A stretch of DNA of 21,246 nucleotides from DASWHK01 sp036398215 (GCA_036398215.1 DASWHK010000192.1:1-21246), one strand, 5' to 3'. Positions 1-7,937 are shown, counted from the first letter of the stretch. Made by a program: numbers and translations. Notes: a model not told the origin generated them from the letters alone.

Positions 1-97
1 CCGTTTCGCTGAGGTGGCAACCTTGCCCACGAGCCAGGGCCTGACGGCGCAGGATTTCTCGTGCCGGGAGGGGACGAGACCGATCGCCTATCCCTGA
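1..97 (+). CDS. 3' end of an upstream gene (partial, unknown)
   Basis: A reading frame enters from the left edge (first full codon at base 2) and stays open for 31 codons to a TGA at 95-97. The other two forward frames close earlier. The tail ends in SCREGTRPIAYP. It has the amino-acid mix of a real protein C-terminus, and the stop lies 67 nt before the next gene on the same strand. Nothing in 31 residues identifies a family. It could also be chance open frame in GC-rich DNA. Confidence 0.3.
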   Translation, partial: RFAEVATLPTSQGLTAQDFSCREGTRPIAYP

Positions 98-164
98 GAG
101 AGCGACGAACGTTCCCTGGAATCGGTAGAGACCGCCGGCGCCCCCTCTGCTAGAGTCGCCAGCC

Positions 165-881
165 ATGGAGCCCGAACAGAAACGAACTTCGCCCTGGGTG
201 TTCGTCGGCATCGGCTGCGTGCTGGCCGTGTTCCTGGTGATCTTCGCGATCGGCGGGCTTGCCTTCTGGGGCTTCCGCCAGGTGCGGCAGTTCCAGGAGA
301 CGATGGAGAATCCGGTGGCTCGCACCGAGCGGGCCGAGGAGCTGCTGGGCGCCGAGCAGCTCCCCGAGGGCTACCACGCGGTGGTCGCGCTCTCGATCCC
401 GTTCCTGATGGAGACGGTCGTGCTCTCCGACAGGGCCCCCGGCGAGAACGGCCAGATCGACGGATTCGATCGGCGCGGCTTCATCTACTTCAAGACATTG
501 GCGGTGGGCGCGCAGGAGCAGGAGCTGCGCGATTTCTTCGCGGGCCGCACGGAGGACTCGCAGCTCCTCGACCAGACCTCGGTGCGGGTCAACGCCGAGG
601 AGGTCGTCGGTCGCGGCACGCTCGAGGAGACCGGCCGGACGATCCATTGGGCGAGCTATCGCGGCGAGATCAACACCCGCGGCTCGCGAGAATCCGCCGA
701 AGGGCTCAGCACGATGGTGATGTTCGAGTGCCCCGGCGCCGAGCGCGTGCGCATGGGCATCTGGTTCGGCCCCGATCCCGATCCGGCGGCCTCGCCGGCC
801 GACGCCGACTTCTCGGGCTCGGTCGCCGACGAGGTCGAGATCCAGCGCTTCATGCGCAACTTCGACGTCTGCAGCCGCTGA
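165..881 (+). CDS. Membrane-anchored protein of unknown function
   Basis: A 238-residue protein. A short charged N-terminus is followed by one strong hydrophobic helix at about residues 10-35 (VFVGIGCVLAVFLVIFAIGG and onward). The rest is a soluble domain rich in acidic residues that would lie on the periplasmic side. I do not recognise the soluble domain and assign no function. The ATG at 165 is the first in frame and sits directly before the charged stretch and helix, as expected for an anchored protein; the ribosome binding site is weak. Downstream it converges with the receiver/PEP-binding gene, leaving 108 nt between the two stops. Confidence 0.75.
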   Translation: MEPEQKRTSPWVFVGIGCVLAVFLVIFAIGGLAFWGFRQVRQFQETMENPVARTERAEELLGAEQLPEGYHAVVALSIPFLMETVVLSDRAPGENGQIDGFDRRGFIYFKTLAVGAQEQELRDFFAGRTEDSQLLDQTSVRVNAEEVVGRGTLEETGRTIHWASYRGEINTRGSRESAEGLSTMVMFECPGAERVRMGIWFGPDPDPAASPADADFSGSVADEVEIQRFMRNFDVCSR

Positions 882-903
882 CGAGCCGCCGACGGGCGCC
901 TCT

Positions 904-987
904 CCGTGGCAGGCAACCACGGCCTTCCCCCTGATTTCTCCAGGCCCGGGCTAGTGAGCTCGCGTGTCCGGGCGCCGCCTACGGCGG
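904..987. terminator. Weak hairpins between convergent genes
   Basis: The 108-nt gap between two converging stops holds a perfect 6-bp stem CCGTGG/CCACGG (904-909 with 917-922, 7-nt loop) and a second 5-bp stem CCGCC/GGCGG (975-979 with 983-987, 3-nt loop) directly after the minus-strand stop. Neither is followed by a T-run on the relevant strand. They could slow polymerase or support a factor-dependent terminator, but they are not convincing intrinsic terminators. Confidence 0.25.
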
Positions 988-989
988 AA

Positions 990-3900
990 TCACGCGGCCC
1001 CCGTCCCGGGCTTCAGGATCACGCCCTCGTTGCGGCTGCCGTTCATCTTGATGGTCAGCGGCTCGTCGAGGCGGAGCCGCCGCGTGTAGGTCGCCTCGCC
1101 GGCCGCCGGCTGCGCGGCAAGCCAGTCCCAGTCGACGAAGCCCTCGCCAATCTCCGGGTTGGCGGTGAAGTAGCCGATGTTGTTGGCGACCAGGTTCTGG
1201 AAGAAGTGGGTGCCCTGCGAGGGCTGCACCCTGAAGTCGCGAAAGCCGGCCTCGACGATCACCCGGGCGCGGGCGATCTGCTCCCAGGCCACCGGAATGC
1301 CGAGCAGCGGGTCGGCGGATCCCCAGCGGCCGACGCCGATCAACAGGTAGGAAACGCCTTCTTCGGCCAGTTTGGCGTTGAAGCGGGCGACCTCCTGGGC
1401 GACGAGGCGCGACTTGCCGCGCTCGAAGCGATGGTAGTCGACGAAAACAACGTCGCGGATGTCGTCGATGAGGCCGTTGCCGAGGACGCTGGAGCTCCGG
1501 CACAGCACCCGCGCCGGGTCGATCTCGCTGATCGCGGCGGCGCCGCGATCCAGCGAGACCGCGACCGGACGCATCTGCAGGAAGCCGAACTCCTTGGGCG
1601 CCTCTTCGGGGGTCGACAGGTTGACCGCGAACTCGATCTCGACCGGACCGCCGGCGGCATCGACGCCGACCTCCAGCAGCCGCGACAGGATGCCGGCGAG
1701 CGGGAAGAGCTCCTGCTTGAGGACCGGCGCGAAGCTCACCAGCCGCACGCCCTGCCGCGCGATGCCGTCGTAGACGGCGTCGTTCTCCGGCGAGTAGGTC
1801 GAGCCTACCCATGCCAACGTGCCGTCCTTCTCCGCAACGGCGAGGTCATAGCGGCCGAGCTGCGCCTGCTCGCCGTGCGCCTCGGCGCTCGCCGCATTCA
1901 CCTCGCTGTCGAGGTTGAGCGCGTAGAACATCCGCTGCGAGTTGTCGAGCGTGTCCTTGACCGAGGACATCTGTACCAGCCGCTCGGGGTGGCGCGGCGA
2001 GAAGCGCAGGCAGTCCTCGCCCTCGACCACCGCCGGGCCCAGCCCCAGGGCCACCGCCACCAGGCCGTCCTCGGCCTTGATCGGCCCCACCGGATAGTAG
2101 TTCTGCGACAGCGCCACGCCCGCCATCTCGGGGTAGAAGCGCGACTCGTGCGCGGCCCCCACGAGCCGCTGCAGGATGACCGCCATCTTCTCCTCCTCGA
2201 GCCGGTAGGAGGTGGCGATGAGATGGCGCTTGGCGCGCTGCGAGAACGTCGACGCGTAGATGCGCTTGATCGCCAGGTCGAGCTCGTGCAGGCGCACCCC
2301 GAGGTCGGGGTTGTTGTTGGCGATCATCAGGGTCTCGTAGATGCCCGCGAAGGGCTGATACCGCGAATCCTCGAGCAAGCTCGAGGAGCGCACGGCGAGC
2401 GGGTAGTAGCAAAGATCGAGGAACTCCCAGAGCGAGTCGCTAACCTTCTTTGGCAAGGCGGCGTCGGCGAAGCGCTCGATGATCTCGTTGTCGTCTTCCG
2501 AAGTGATCGCCAGCTGCCGCAGGTCGTTGTCCTCGAGAAACTGGTCGAACACCTCGGTGCCCAGCACCAGTGTCGGCGGCACCGAGATGCGGACGTCCGG
2601 GAACCGAGCGGCGACGTCGAGCTCGGTGAGCAGCAGGTTGGCGAAGGCGAGCCCGCGCGCCTTGCCACCCAACGAGCCGCCGCCGATCCGCGCGAAGCCG
2701 TCGTCGGGATCGAAGCGGTCGGGATCGAAGTCGGTGACCACCGCCCGCCGCCGTTCCTCCCGGTGGATGCGAATCGCCTCGATCAAGTACTCGCGCAAGG
2801 CGTCGGCGCTGCCGAAATCCGAGAGCTTGCGCGGCCGCAGCCGGTGGGCGATGGCGAACTCGGTGTGGGCCTTGAGCCAGACCGAGAAATGATTGCGCTC
2901 GGCGTGATAGGCGACGCTCTCGGCGGGCACGTTCTGCAACGCCCGCTCCAGGGACTTGAGGTCGTGGGCTCGGGCGATCTCCTCGCCGCCGGGCAGCCGG
3001 AAGACGAAGTCGCCGAAGCCGAAGTTCTCGAGCATGAACTGGCGCAGCTCGGTGAGCAGCGTCGGCGAGCCCTTGAGGAGAAACGCGCGCCCCGCCTGGC
3101 GCGCCAGCTCGGCGTTCTCCGGCTTGCCGGATTGCAGCACCACGGGGACGTCCGGCAGCGTCTCGCGCACCTTGTCGGCGAAGCGCACGCCGGCATCCGG
3201 ACACTTGACGCCGCCCTTGGGGAACTCGACGTCGGTGACCACGCCCAGGACGTTCTCCCGATAGGTCCAGAAGTAGTGCCAGGCCTCCTCGTAGGTATCG
3301 CACAGCAGGATCTTGGGGCGCGCCTTGATGCGCAGCAGCTTGTGGGAGAGGTTGACCCCCTCCGGGACCAGGCTGCGGGTGTGCTGCATGATCTCCGTGT
3401 AGATCGAGGGCAGGAACGACGAGTAGTAGCGGATGCTGTCCTCGATCACGATGATCGCCTGCACCCCCATGACGTCGACGTCGTGGGCGACGTTCATGCG
3501 GTCCTCGATGTACTTGACGATCGCGAACAGGATGTGAATGTCGCCCTGGAACAGGAAGGTGCGCTCGACGTGGGTCAGGTCGTCGTGGCGGATGAAGTCG
3601 TGGAGCTCGCGGTGGTGGTAGGCGAGCACGATCACCGGGATGTCCAGGCCGGCCTCGTGGACCCGCCGCGCCAGCTCGCCGGCTCCCATGTCGCCGACCT
3701 GGGTGGCACTGACGATCAGGTCGTAGCCGCCGCGACTCTGGACCAGGTCGAGGGCTTCCTGCCCGGTGGAGACCCGGGTCAGATCGGGGACGTTGTAGAG
3801 GTCGAGGCCGAGGAAGTCGCCGAGGACCAGCTCGTTGACGAGCCGGTCCTCGGAGAGCATGAACGAGTCGTAGAGGCTCGAGACCAGCAGGATCTTGTCG

Positions 3901-3992
3901 ACCCGCCACAGCATCAGGTCCTGAAAGCTGCGCGGGTAGCTGCGGGGCTCGGAGCGCCCGCCGCCCTCGACTGGCCTGCTTACCTCGTCCAT
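990..3992 (-). CDS. PEP/pyruvate-binding domain protein with two N-terminal receiver domains
   Basis: A 1000-residue protein. Residues about 30-160 and 225-320 look like two CheY-type receiver folds. The first has lost the usual phospho-acceptor (DLIVSATQ where a D is expected). The second keeps a candidate aspartate (VVTDVEFP, D254) and the late lysine (LLKGS). Residues about 425-800 match the ATP-grasp nucleotide-binding half of PEP synthase/pyruvate phosphate dikinase: GGGSLGGKARGLAF near 437-450, AVRSSSLLEDSRYQPFAG near 533-550, and a later GLGPAVVEGEDC. The phosphohistidine swivel domain and the PEP-utilising TIM barrel are absent; in their place is a C-terminal domain with GVGRWGSADPLLGIPV and SQGTHFFQN motifs. 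It therefore cannot be a complete PEP synthase by itself. The start has a good AAGGAG site 6 nt upstream. It lies 34 nt after gdhA on the same strand, so the two are probably cotranscribed. A role as a regulatory kinase-like or nucleotide-sensing protein is inference. Confidence 0.85.
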   Translation of the reverse strand: MDEVSRPVEGGGRSEPRSYPRSFQDLMLWRVDKILLVSSLYDSFMLSEDRLVNELVLGDFLGLDLYNVPDLTRVSTGQEALDLVQSRGGYDLIVSATQVGDMGAGELARRVHEAGLDIPVIVLAYHHRELHDFIRHDDLTHVERTFLFQGDIHILFAIVKYIEDRMNVAHDVDVMGVQAIIVIEDSIRYYSSFLPSIYTEIMQHTRSLVPEGVNLSHKLLRIKARPKILLCDTYEEAWHYFWTYRENVLGVVTDVEFPKGGVKCPDAGVRFADKVRETLPDVPVVLQSGKPENAELARQAGRAFLLKGSPTLLTELRQFMLENFGFGDFVFRLPGGEEIARAHDLKSLERALQNVPAESVAYHAERNHFSVWLKAHTEFAIAHRLRPRKLSDFGSADALREYLIEAIRIHREERRRAVVTDFDPDRFDPDDGFARIGGGSLGGKARGLAFANLLLTELDVAARFPDVRISVPPTLVLGTEVFDQFLEDNDLRQLAITSEDDNEIIERFADAALPKKVSDSLWEFLDLCYYPLAVRSSSLLEDSRYQPFAGIYETLMIANNNPDLGVRLHELDLAIKRIYASTFSQRAKRHLIATSYRLEEEKMAVILQRLVGAAHESRFYPEMAGVALSQNYYPVGPIKAEDGLVAVALGLGPAVVEGEDCLRFSPRHPERLVQMSSVKDTLDNSQRMFYALNLDSEVNAASAEAHGEQAQLGRYDLAVAEKDGTLAWVGSTYSPENDAVYDGIARQGVRLVSFAPVLKQELFPLAGILSRLLEVGVDAAGGPVEIEFAVNLSTPEEAPKEFGFLQMRPVAVSLDRGAAAISEIDPARVLCRSSSVLGNGLIDDIRDVVFVDYHRFERGKSRLVAQEVARFNAKLAEEGVSYLLIGVGRWGSADPLLGIPVAWEQIARARVIVEAGFRDFRVQPSQGTHFFQNLVANNIGYFTANPEIGEGFVDWDWLAAQPAAGEATYTRRLRLDEPLTIKMNGSRNEGVILKPGTGAA

Positions 3993-4026
3993 CGCGGCTC
4001 CTTCGCCGCCGCCCGCAGAGTCCCCG

Positions 4027-5388
4027 CTACACGACCCCCTGATCGATCATCGAATCGGCGACCTTGATGAAGCCGGCGATGTTGGCGCCATCGACGTAGT
4101 TGCCCGACTTTCCGTACTCGGCAGCGGTCTCGATGCAGGCCTGGTGGATGGCCTTCATGATGGTGTGCAGCTTGCCGTCGACCTCCTCCCGTGTCCAGCG
4201 CATGCGCAGGCTGTTCTGCGACATCTCGAGCCCGGAGGTGGCGACGCCGCCGGCGTTGGCGGCCTTGCTGGGGCCGTAGAGGATACCGGCGTCGAGGAAC
4301 TGGTTGACGCCTTCGACCACCGTCGGCATGTTGGCGCCCTCGGAAACCACGTAGACGCCGTTCTTCAGCAGGTTGGTGGCGTCGGCGGCACCGATCTCGT
4401 TCTGCGTGGCGCACGGGAAGGCACAGTCGGCCTTGTGATCCCACAGCGGATTGGCCTCGGCCGCCGGGTCTTCCTCGGTGTACACCGCGCTCTTGTACTT
4501 CTCCGCGTACTCCTTGATGCGGCCGCGACGCACGTTCTTGAGCTCCATCACGAAGTCGAGCTTTTTGCGATCGATGCCGGCCTCGTCGTAGATGCAGCCG
4601 CTGCTGTCCGACATGGTCACCGGCTTGCCGCCGAGATCGAGCAGCTTCTCGCAGGTGAATTGGGCGACGTTGCCGCTCCCCGAGACCAGGCAGACCTTGC
4701 CCTCGAGGGTCTCGCCACGGGTCTGCAGCATCTCGGCGGCGAAGTAGACGGCCCCGTAGCCGGTGGCCTCGGGCCGGATCAGCGAGCCGCCCCAGTTGAG
4801 GGCCTTGCCGGTGAGCACGCCGGTGAACTCGTTGCGCAGCCGCTTGTACTGCCCGAACAGATAGCCGATCTCGCGGCCACCAACGCCGATGTCGCCGGCC
4901 GGAACGTCGGTGTCGGGGCCGATGTGCCGGAAGAGCTCGCTCATGAAGCTCTGGCAAAAGCGCATCACCTCGGTATCGCTCTTGCCCTTGGGGTCGAAGT
5001 CCGAGCCGCCCTTGCCGCCACCCATGGGCAGCGTTGTGAGCGAGTTCTTGAACACCTGCTCGAAGGCGAGGAACTTGAGGATGCCGAGGTTGACCGAGGG
5101 ATGGAAGCGGAGCCCGCCCTTGTAGGGGCCGATGGCGCTGTTCATCTCGATGCGGAAGCCGCGGTTCACTTGCACGTTGCTGGCGTCATCGATCCAGGGA
5201 ACCCGGAAGATGATCACCCGCTCGGGCTCGATGACGCGCTCCACGATCCTCTGCTTGCGATACTCCGGACGGCGCTCGAGCACCAGCTCGAGCGACTCTA
5301 CGACCTCCTGCACGGCCTGGTGAAATTCAGGCTCGGCAGGGTTTTTGGCCTTTACCTCGGCCATGATTTCGCTGACGAACGAAGCCAT
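4027..5388 (-). CDS. gdhA: NADP-type glutamate dehydrogenase
   Basis: A 453-residue protein that follows the E. coli GdhA sequence (447 residues, recalled) almost end to end. It interconverts 2-oxoglutarate plus ammonium and glutamate in the cytoplasm. Visible landmarks are GPYKGGLRFHP (K90), PMGGGKGGSDFDPKGKS (K126, substrate/catalytic lysine region), DVPAGDIGVGGRE (161-173), the Rossmann glycine motif SGSGNVAQ (236-243), the following SDSSG (260-264) where the E. coli NADP-type enzyme reads SDSSG, and EGANMPT and KAANAGGVATSGLEM near the C-terminus. The ATG at 5388 is preceded by GAGGAGG about 8 nt upstream. NADP preference is inferred from similarity to the hexameric bacterial subfamily. 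It probably heads a two-gene operon with the PEP/pyruvate-binding protein. Confidence 0.97.
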   Translation of the reverse strand: MASFVSEIMAEVKAKNPAEPEFHQAVQEVVESLELVLERRPEYRKQRIVERVIEPERVIIFRVPWIDDASNVQVNRGFRIEMNSAIGPYKGGLRFHPSVNLGILKFLAFEQVFKNSLTTLPMGGGKGGSDFDPKGKSDTEVMRFCQSFMSELFRHIGPDTDVPAGDIGVGGREIGYLFGQYKRLRNEFTGVLTGKALNWGGSLIRPEATGYGAVYFAAEMLQTRGETLEGKVCLVSGSGNVAQFTCEKLLDLGGKPVTMSDSSGCIYDEAGIDRKKLDFVMELKNVRRGRIKEYAEKYKSAVYTEEDPAAEANPLWDHKADCAFPCATQNEIGAADATNLLKNGVYVVSEGANMPTVVEGVNQFLDAGILYGPSKAANAGGVATSGLEMSQNSLRMRWTREEVDGKLHTIMKAIHQACIETAAEYGKSGNYVDGANIAGFIKVADSMIDQGVV

Positions 5389-5640
5389 TTGAGGTCCTCC
5401 TCGGCTCCCCGCATCTTGGTCGGCGCGCCGGTGGTTCAGACGAGAAAAATCTGGATGTCTTCACGGGGAAGGCTGGGCTGCCTTTGACAGGGCGCGGACG
5501 GCTCGGATTTGGGGCCTCCTGCACCGTGGGTATGGTGCCCTACGAGGGCAGCTTTGGCGAGCCGCTTCGTGGGCGCCGCCGCCGTTTCGCGGATGCTGCG
5601 CCGCGGCCCCCCAGCCGATGAACAGAGCCGCACTCTCGGC
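5389..5640. other. Intergenic region upstream of gdhA
   Basis: A 252-nt gap between the gdhA start and the fabI stop, both on the minus strand. It should contain the gdhA promoter, but I cannot pick a convincing -35/-10 pair reading leftward. It holds a 5-bp stem TGCCC/GGGCA (5536-5540 with 5546-5550) overlapping an alternative stem GCACC/GGTGC (5521-5525 with 5534-5538), about 90 nt past the fabI stop and without a T-run. Two 65-codon frames here have no coding character. Confidence 0.4.
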
Positions 5641-6441
5641 TCACATCGCCGTGGTGTTGAAGCCCGCGTCGACGTAGTGGACCTCCCCGGTGACGCCCTT
5701 GGAGAGGGACGACAACAGGTAGACTCCGGCGGCGCCGACGTCGTCGATATCGACGTTGCGCCGCAGCGGGGCGCGCTCGGCGAGGCTGGCGAGCATTGAG
5801 CGCAGCCCCGAGACGCCGGAGGCCGCCAGTGTCTTGATCGGGCCCGCGGAGATCGCGTTGACGCGGATCTGCCGCTCGCCGAGGTCCCGTGCCAGGTAGC
5901 GGACGCTGGCCTCGAGGGCCGCCTTGGCGATGCCCATGACGTTGTAGTTGGGCACCGACTTCAGCGAGCCGTAGTAGGTCAGCGTCACGATGCTGCCGCC
6001 GTCGGTCATCATCGGCTCCGCCCTGCGGGCGAGCTGGATGAGCGAGTAGACGCTGATCTCCATCGCTCGCAGGAAACCGTCGCGCGAGGTGTCGAGCGTG
6101 CGCCCCTGCAGGTCGTTCCGCTCGGCGAAAGCGATCGAGTGGACGAGAAAATCGAGGGAGCCGAAGGCCGCCGCCACCGCCTCGAAGGCGGCGTCCACCT
6201 GCTGGTTGTCGGTGACGTCCATCGGCACCACCAGATCGCTGCCCACCGACGCGGCGAGCGGCGTGATCCTCTTGAGCAGGGCCTCGCCCTGATAGGTGAA
6301 CGCCAGCTCGGCGCCCGCCGCCGCGGCCCGCCGGGCGATGCCCCAGGCGATCGAGCGGTCGTTGGCGACGCCGACGATCAGGCCCTTCTTGCCGGCCAGT
6401 AGGGGCAGGTTTTCGATGTCGGCGTCGCGGTGCTCGCTCAT
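5641..6441 (-). CDS. fabI: Enoyl-[acyl-carrier-protein] reductase (NADH type)
   Basis: A 266-residue short-chain dehydrogenase that reduces trans-2-enoyl-ACP in the last step of each fatty-acid elongation cycle. It matches E. coli FabI (262 residues, recalled) throughout. The cofactor loop reads GVANDRSIAWGIA (24-36). The catalytic set is Y156 (TYYG), Y166 and K173 (YNVMGIAK), with the spacing of E. coli Y146/Y156/K163. It also has RVNAISAGPIKTLAASG and a C-terminal VDAGF. HSIAFA (101-106) has Ala where E. coli has Gly93; as I recall, Ala at this site also occurs in the S. aureus enzyme, so it need not mean inhibitor resistance. The frame stays open upstream to 6747, but homology starts near residue 10 of this model. 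An ATG three codons earlier (6450) is equally possible. No strong ribosome binding site decides between them. Confidence 0.95.
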   Translation of the reverse strand: MSEHRDADIENLPLLAGKKGLIVGVANDRSIAWGIARRAAAAGAELAFTYQGEALLKRITPLAASVGSDLVVPMDVTDNQQVDAAFEAVAAAFGSLDFLVHSIAFAERNDLQGRTLDTSRDGFLRAMEISVYSLIQLARRAEPMMTDGGSIVTLTYYGSLKSVPNYNVMGIAKAALEASVRYLARDLGERQIRVNAISAGPIKTLAASGVSGLRSMLASLAERAPLRRNVDIDDVGAAGVYLLSSLSKGVTGEVHYVDAGFNTTAM

Positions 6442-6554
6442 GGGGTCCATCCGGCGGTCGTGGGAGTGTGATGGGTCGATGCGGCGACAGATCGGTCGGC
6501 GCGAGCTTCCGTCAACGTCGGCGAGCGGCACGCGCAAGCTCAGGTGAACGCGCC

Positions 6555-6562
6555 AGTATACT
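6555..6562. promoter_or_regulatory. Candidate shared -10 element for divergent fabI and the DNA glycosylase gene
   Basis: In the 184-nt gap between divergent genes lies AGTATACT, an 8-bp palindrome that gives TATACT (5 of 6 matches to TATAAT) on both strands. I see no good -35 at the right distance on either strand. Leader lengths would be about 57 nt for the glycosylase gene and about 100 nt for fabI. Confidence 0.3.
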
Positions 6563-6625
6563 CTCGCGCCATCATGTTCGACGCCAACCGATCGAACCCT
6601 CGCGAGCGGCGAAAGGCGATGACGA

Positions 6626-7246
6626 ATGCCGGCTAGGGAACGGCTGCCGCGTTCGTTCTTCCAGCGCGACCCCTGCGCGGTGGCTCGCGCCCTGCTCGGG
6701 CAGCGGCTGGTGCGCCGCTCCGGCGGCCGGCGGGTCTCCGGGATCATCGTCGAGACCGAAGCCTACCTGGGGATCGCCGACAAGGCGGCGCATACCTACG
6801 GCGGCCGGCGCACCCGCCGCAACGCCGCCATGTGGGGCGAAGGCGGCCACGCCTACGTCTACTTCATCTACGGCATGCACTACTGCGTCAACGTCGTCGC
6901 CGGCGGAGCCGGCGAGCCGGTGGCCGTGCTCATCCGCGCCCTCGAGCCCGACGAGGGCCTCGAGACCATGCGGCAGCGGCGGCCCCGGGCGCGCCGCGAC
7001 ACCGATCTGTGCTCGGGGCCGGCGAAGCTCTGCCAGGCGCTGGGCATCACCCGCGGCCACGACGGCGCCGACCTGGTTGCCGGCTCGACGCTGTTCCTCG
7101 AGCGCCTGCGCGCCCGGACCCTGCCCCTCAGAAAGATCGGCAACGGACCGCGGATCGGCGTCGCCTACGCCGAGGAGTGGCAACACCGGCCGCTCCGCTA
7201 CTGGATCGTCGGCAACCCGCATGTCAGCGCCGACTCCCGGAGGTGA
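6626..7246 (+). CDS. 3-methyladenine DNA glycosylase (AAG/MPG family)
   Basis: A 206-residue monofunctional glycosylase that removes alkylated purines to start base-excision repair. It follows the human AAG catalytic domain closely. VETEAYLG places the general-base glutamate at E45 (human E125) and the DNA-intercalating tyrosine at Y47 (Y127). AAHTYGG gives H56 (H136), and YVYFIYGM gives Y79 (Y159) with identical spacing. RALEP, LCSGPAKLCQALG and GPRIGVAYAEEW follow the family pattern to the C-terminus. Length is normal for bacterial members. The ATG at 6626 follows an AAAGG about 9 nt upstream. It is transcribed away from fabI and converges with the DUF4136 gene, with only 28 nt between the stops. 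That gap holds CGCG-GAGC-CGCG (7263-7274), too weak to call a terminator. Confidence 0.94.
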   Translation: MPARERLPRSFFQRDPCAVARALLGQRLVRRSGGRRVSGIIVETEAYLGIADKAAHTYGGRRTRRNAAMWGEGGHAYVYFIYGMHYCVNVVAGGAGEPVAVLIRALEPDEGLETMRQRRPRARRDTDLCSGPAKLCQALGITRGHDGADLVAGSTLFLERLRARTLPLRKIGNGPRIGVAYAEEWQHRPLRYWIVGNPHVSADSRR

Positions 7247-7274
7247 CCGGCGGCCGGCGGAGCGCGGAGCCGCG

Positions 7275-7829
7275 TCAGTCGTCGGGGTCGGGCGGGAAGC
7301 GGGAGAGGATATCGGCGGTCGCGGCCTCGACGCCGCTGACGATCCGCGCCGGGGTTACGTCGGTCTCACCCCAGGCCTGCTTTACGCCCCGCCAGATCAG
7401 CCCGGTGGCGGCGTCTGCGGAAAGGATGTCGATCGTCAGCGTGCGCTCGTCGTACAGGGAGGCGTTGACGCCCGTAGGCCCGTACCAGCCGTAGCCCCAG
7501 TGGCCGCCCCAACCCGAGCCGTAGTAGCGGCTGTCGCTGAGCGCCGCCACCTCTTCGGCGCCGACGTAGTAGGTGATCCGAAACGAGGGATTCTCGCTGG
7601 ACCTTCGGAAGCCCCGCCGCGCCAGGGCCCGCTCGGCGGCGCGCTTGACGGCGGCGTCGATGAGGTCGTAGGGCAGCTCGGGCCCGGTCTCCGGCTCCTT
7701 GGGGGCCCAATCGTAGGTGTTCAGCCCCTGGAAGTCGTAGAGGTTGTCCCAGGTGCGGTTCACCGACTTCCCCGAGCAGGCGGGAAAGGCGAGCATGAGG
7801 ACCGCAACGAGGATGCCGAACACCCGCAT
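7275..7829 (-). CDS. DUF4136-type lipoprotein
   Basis: A 184-residue exported protein. The N-terminus MRVFGILVAVLMLAFPACSG is a short signal peptide ending in a cysteine (C18) that looks like a lipid-attachment site, although FPAC is an imperfect lipobox. The mature part starts with a strand-rich region containing YDFQGLNTYDWAP, the F-x-x-Y-x-T-Y-x-W pattern I associate with DUF4136. It continues with AVKRAAERALARRGF, FRITYYVG, a Gly/Tyr/Trp-rich loop (YYGSGWGGHWGYGWYGP) and a C-terminal TLTIDILSADAATGLIWRG. This family's function is unknown; members are envelope proteins. The ATG at 7829 has GGAG 7 nt upstream. The frame runs on to 8081, but that extension would put about 84 Arg-rich residues before the signal peptide, so I reject it. 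Confidence 0.85.
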   Translation of the reverse strand: MRVFGILVAVLMLAFPACSGKSVNRTWDNLYDFQGLNTYDWAPKEPETGPELPYDLIDAAVKRAAERALARRGFRRSSENPSFRITYYVGAEEVAALSDSRYYGSGWGGHWGYGWYGPTGVNASLYDERTLTIDILSADAATGLIWRGVKQAWGETDVTPARIVSGVEAATADILSRFPPDPDD

Positions 7830-7868
7830 GACGCTGCTCCGCCCGGTTGCGACCGGTCTCCGGATGGA

Positions 7869-7897
7869 AGCTCCGGCCCCCCGAATGCGCCGGAGCT
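7869..7897. repeat. Perfect 9-bp inverted repeat upstream of the DUF4136 gene
   Basis: AGCTCCGGC (7869-7877) and its exact reverse complement GCCGGAGCT (7889-7897) are separated by 11 nt, starting 40 nt upstream of the lipoprotein start. It would form a stable hairpin in the leader if transcription starts further upstream, or it could be a dyad operator. Confidence 0.5.
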
Positions 7898-7925
7898 GTC
7901 GAGGAAGTGCTGCGAAACGTAGGGG

Positions 7926-7937
7926 GCTAACGTTAGC
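7926..7937. promoter_or_regulatory. 12-bp perfect palindrome, possible operator
   Basis: GCTAACGTTAGC is self-complementary over all 12 bases and is AT-richer than its surroundings. It lies 97 nt upstream of the DUF4136 start and 260 nt upstream of the GGDEF protein start. A dimeric repressor site is a reasonable guess; I do not recognise the motif. Confidence 0.3.

Noticed and set aside
101..106. Hexamer G/A spacing in FabI (HSIAFA, Ala at the E. coli Gly93 place) as a sign of inhibitor resistance
   Set aside because: The text refers to FabI near bases 6120-6141; Ala at this site is also found in FabI enzymes regarded as inhibitor-sensitive, so the residue alone says nothing about resistance.
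906..4067. A 1053-codon open frame on the plus strand opposite the receiver/PEP-binding gene
   Set aside because: It is antisense to a gene with clear family motifs and a good ribosome binding site. Its product is a Val/Asp/Arg/Leu-rich mix typical of the complement of GC-rich coding DNA, with no recognisable domain.
5484..5489. A consensus TTGACA on the plus strand
   Set aside because: No matching -10 with a gene behind it; both flanking genes are on the minus strand.
6442..6747. Upstream extension of FabI to 6747
   Set aside because: The extra residues are Arg/Ser-rich without homology, cross the divergent promoter region and overlap the glycosylase gene; FabI homology starts just after 6441.
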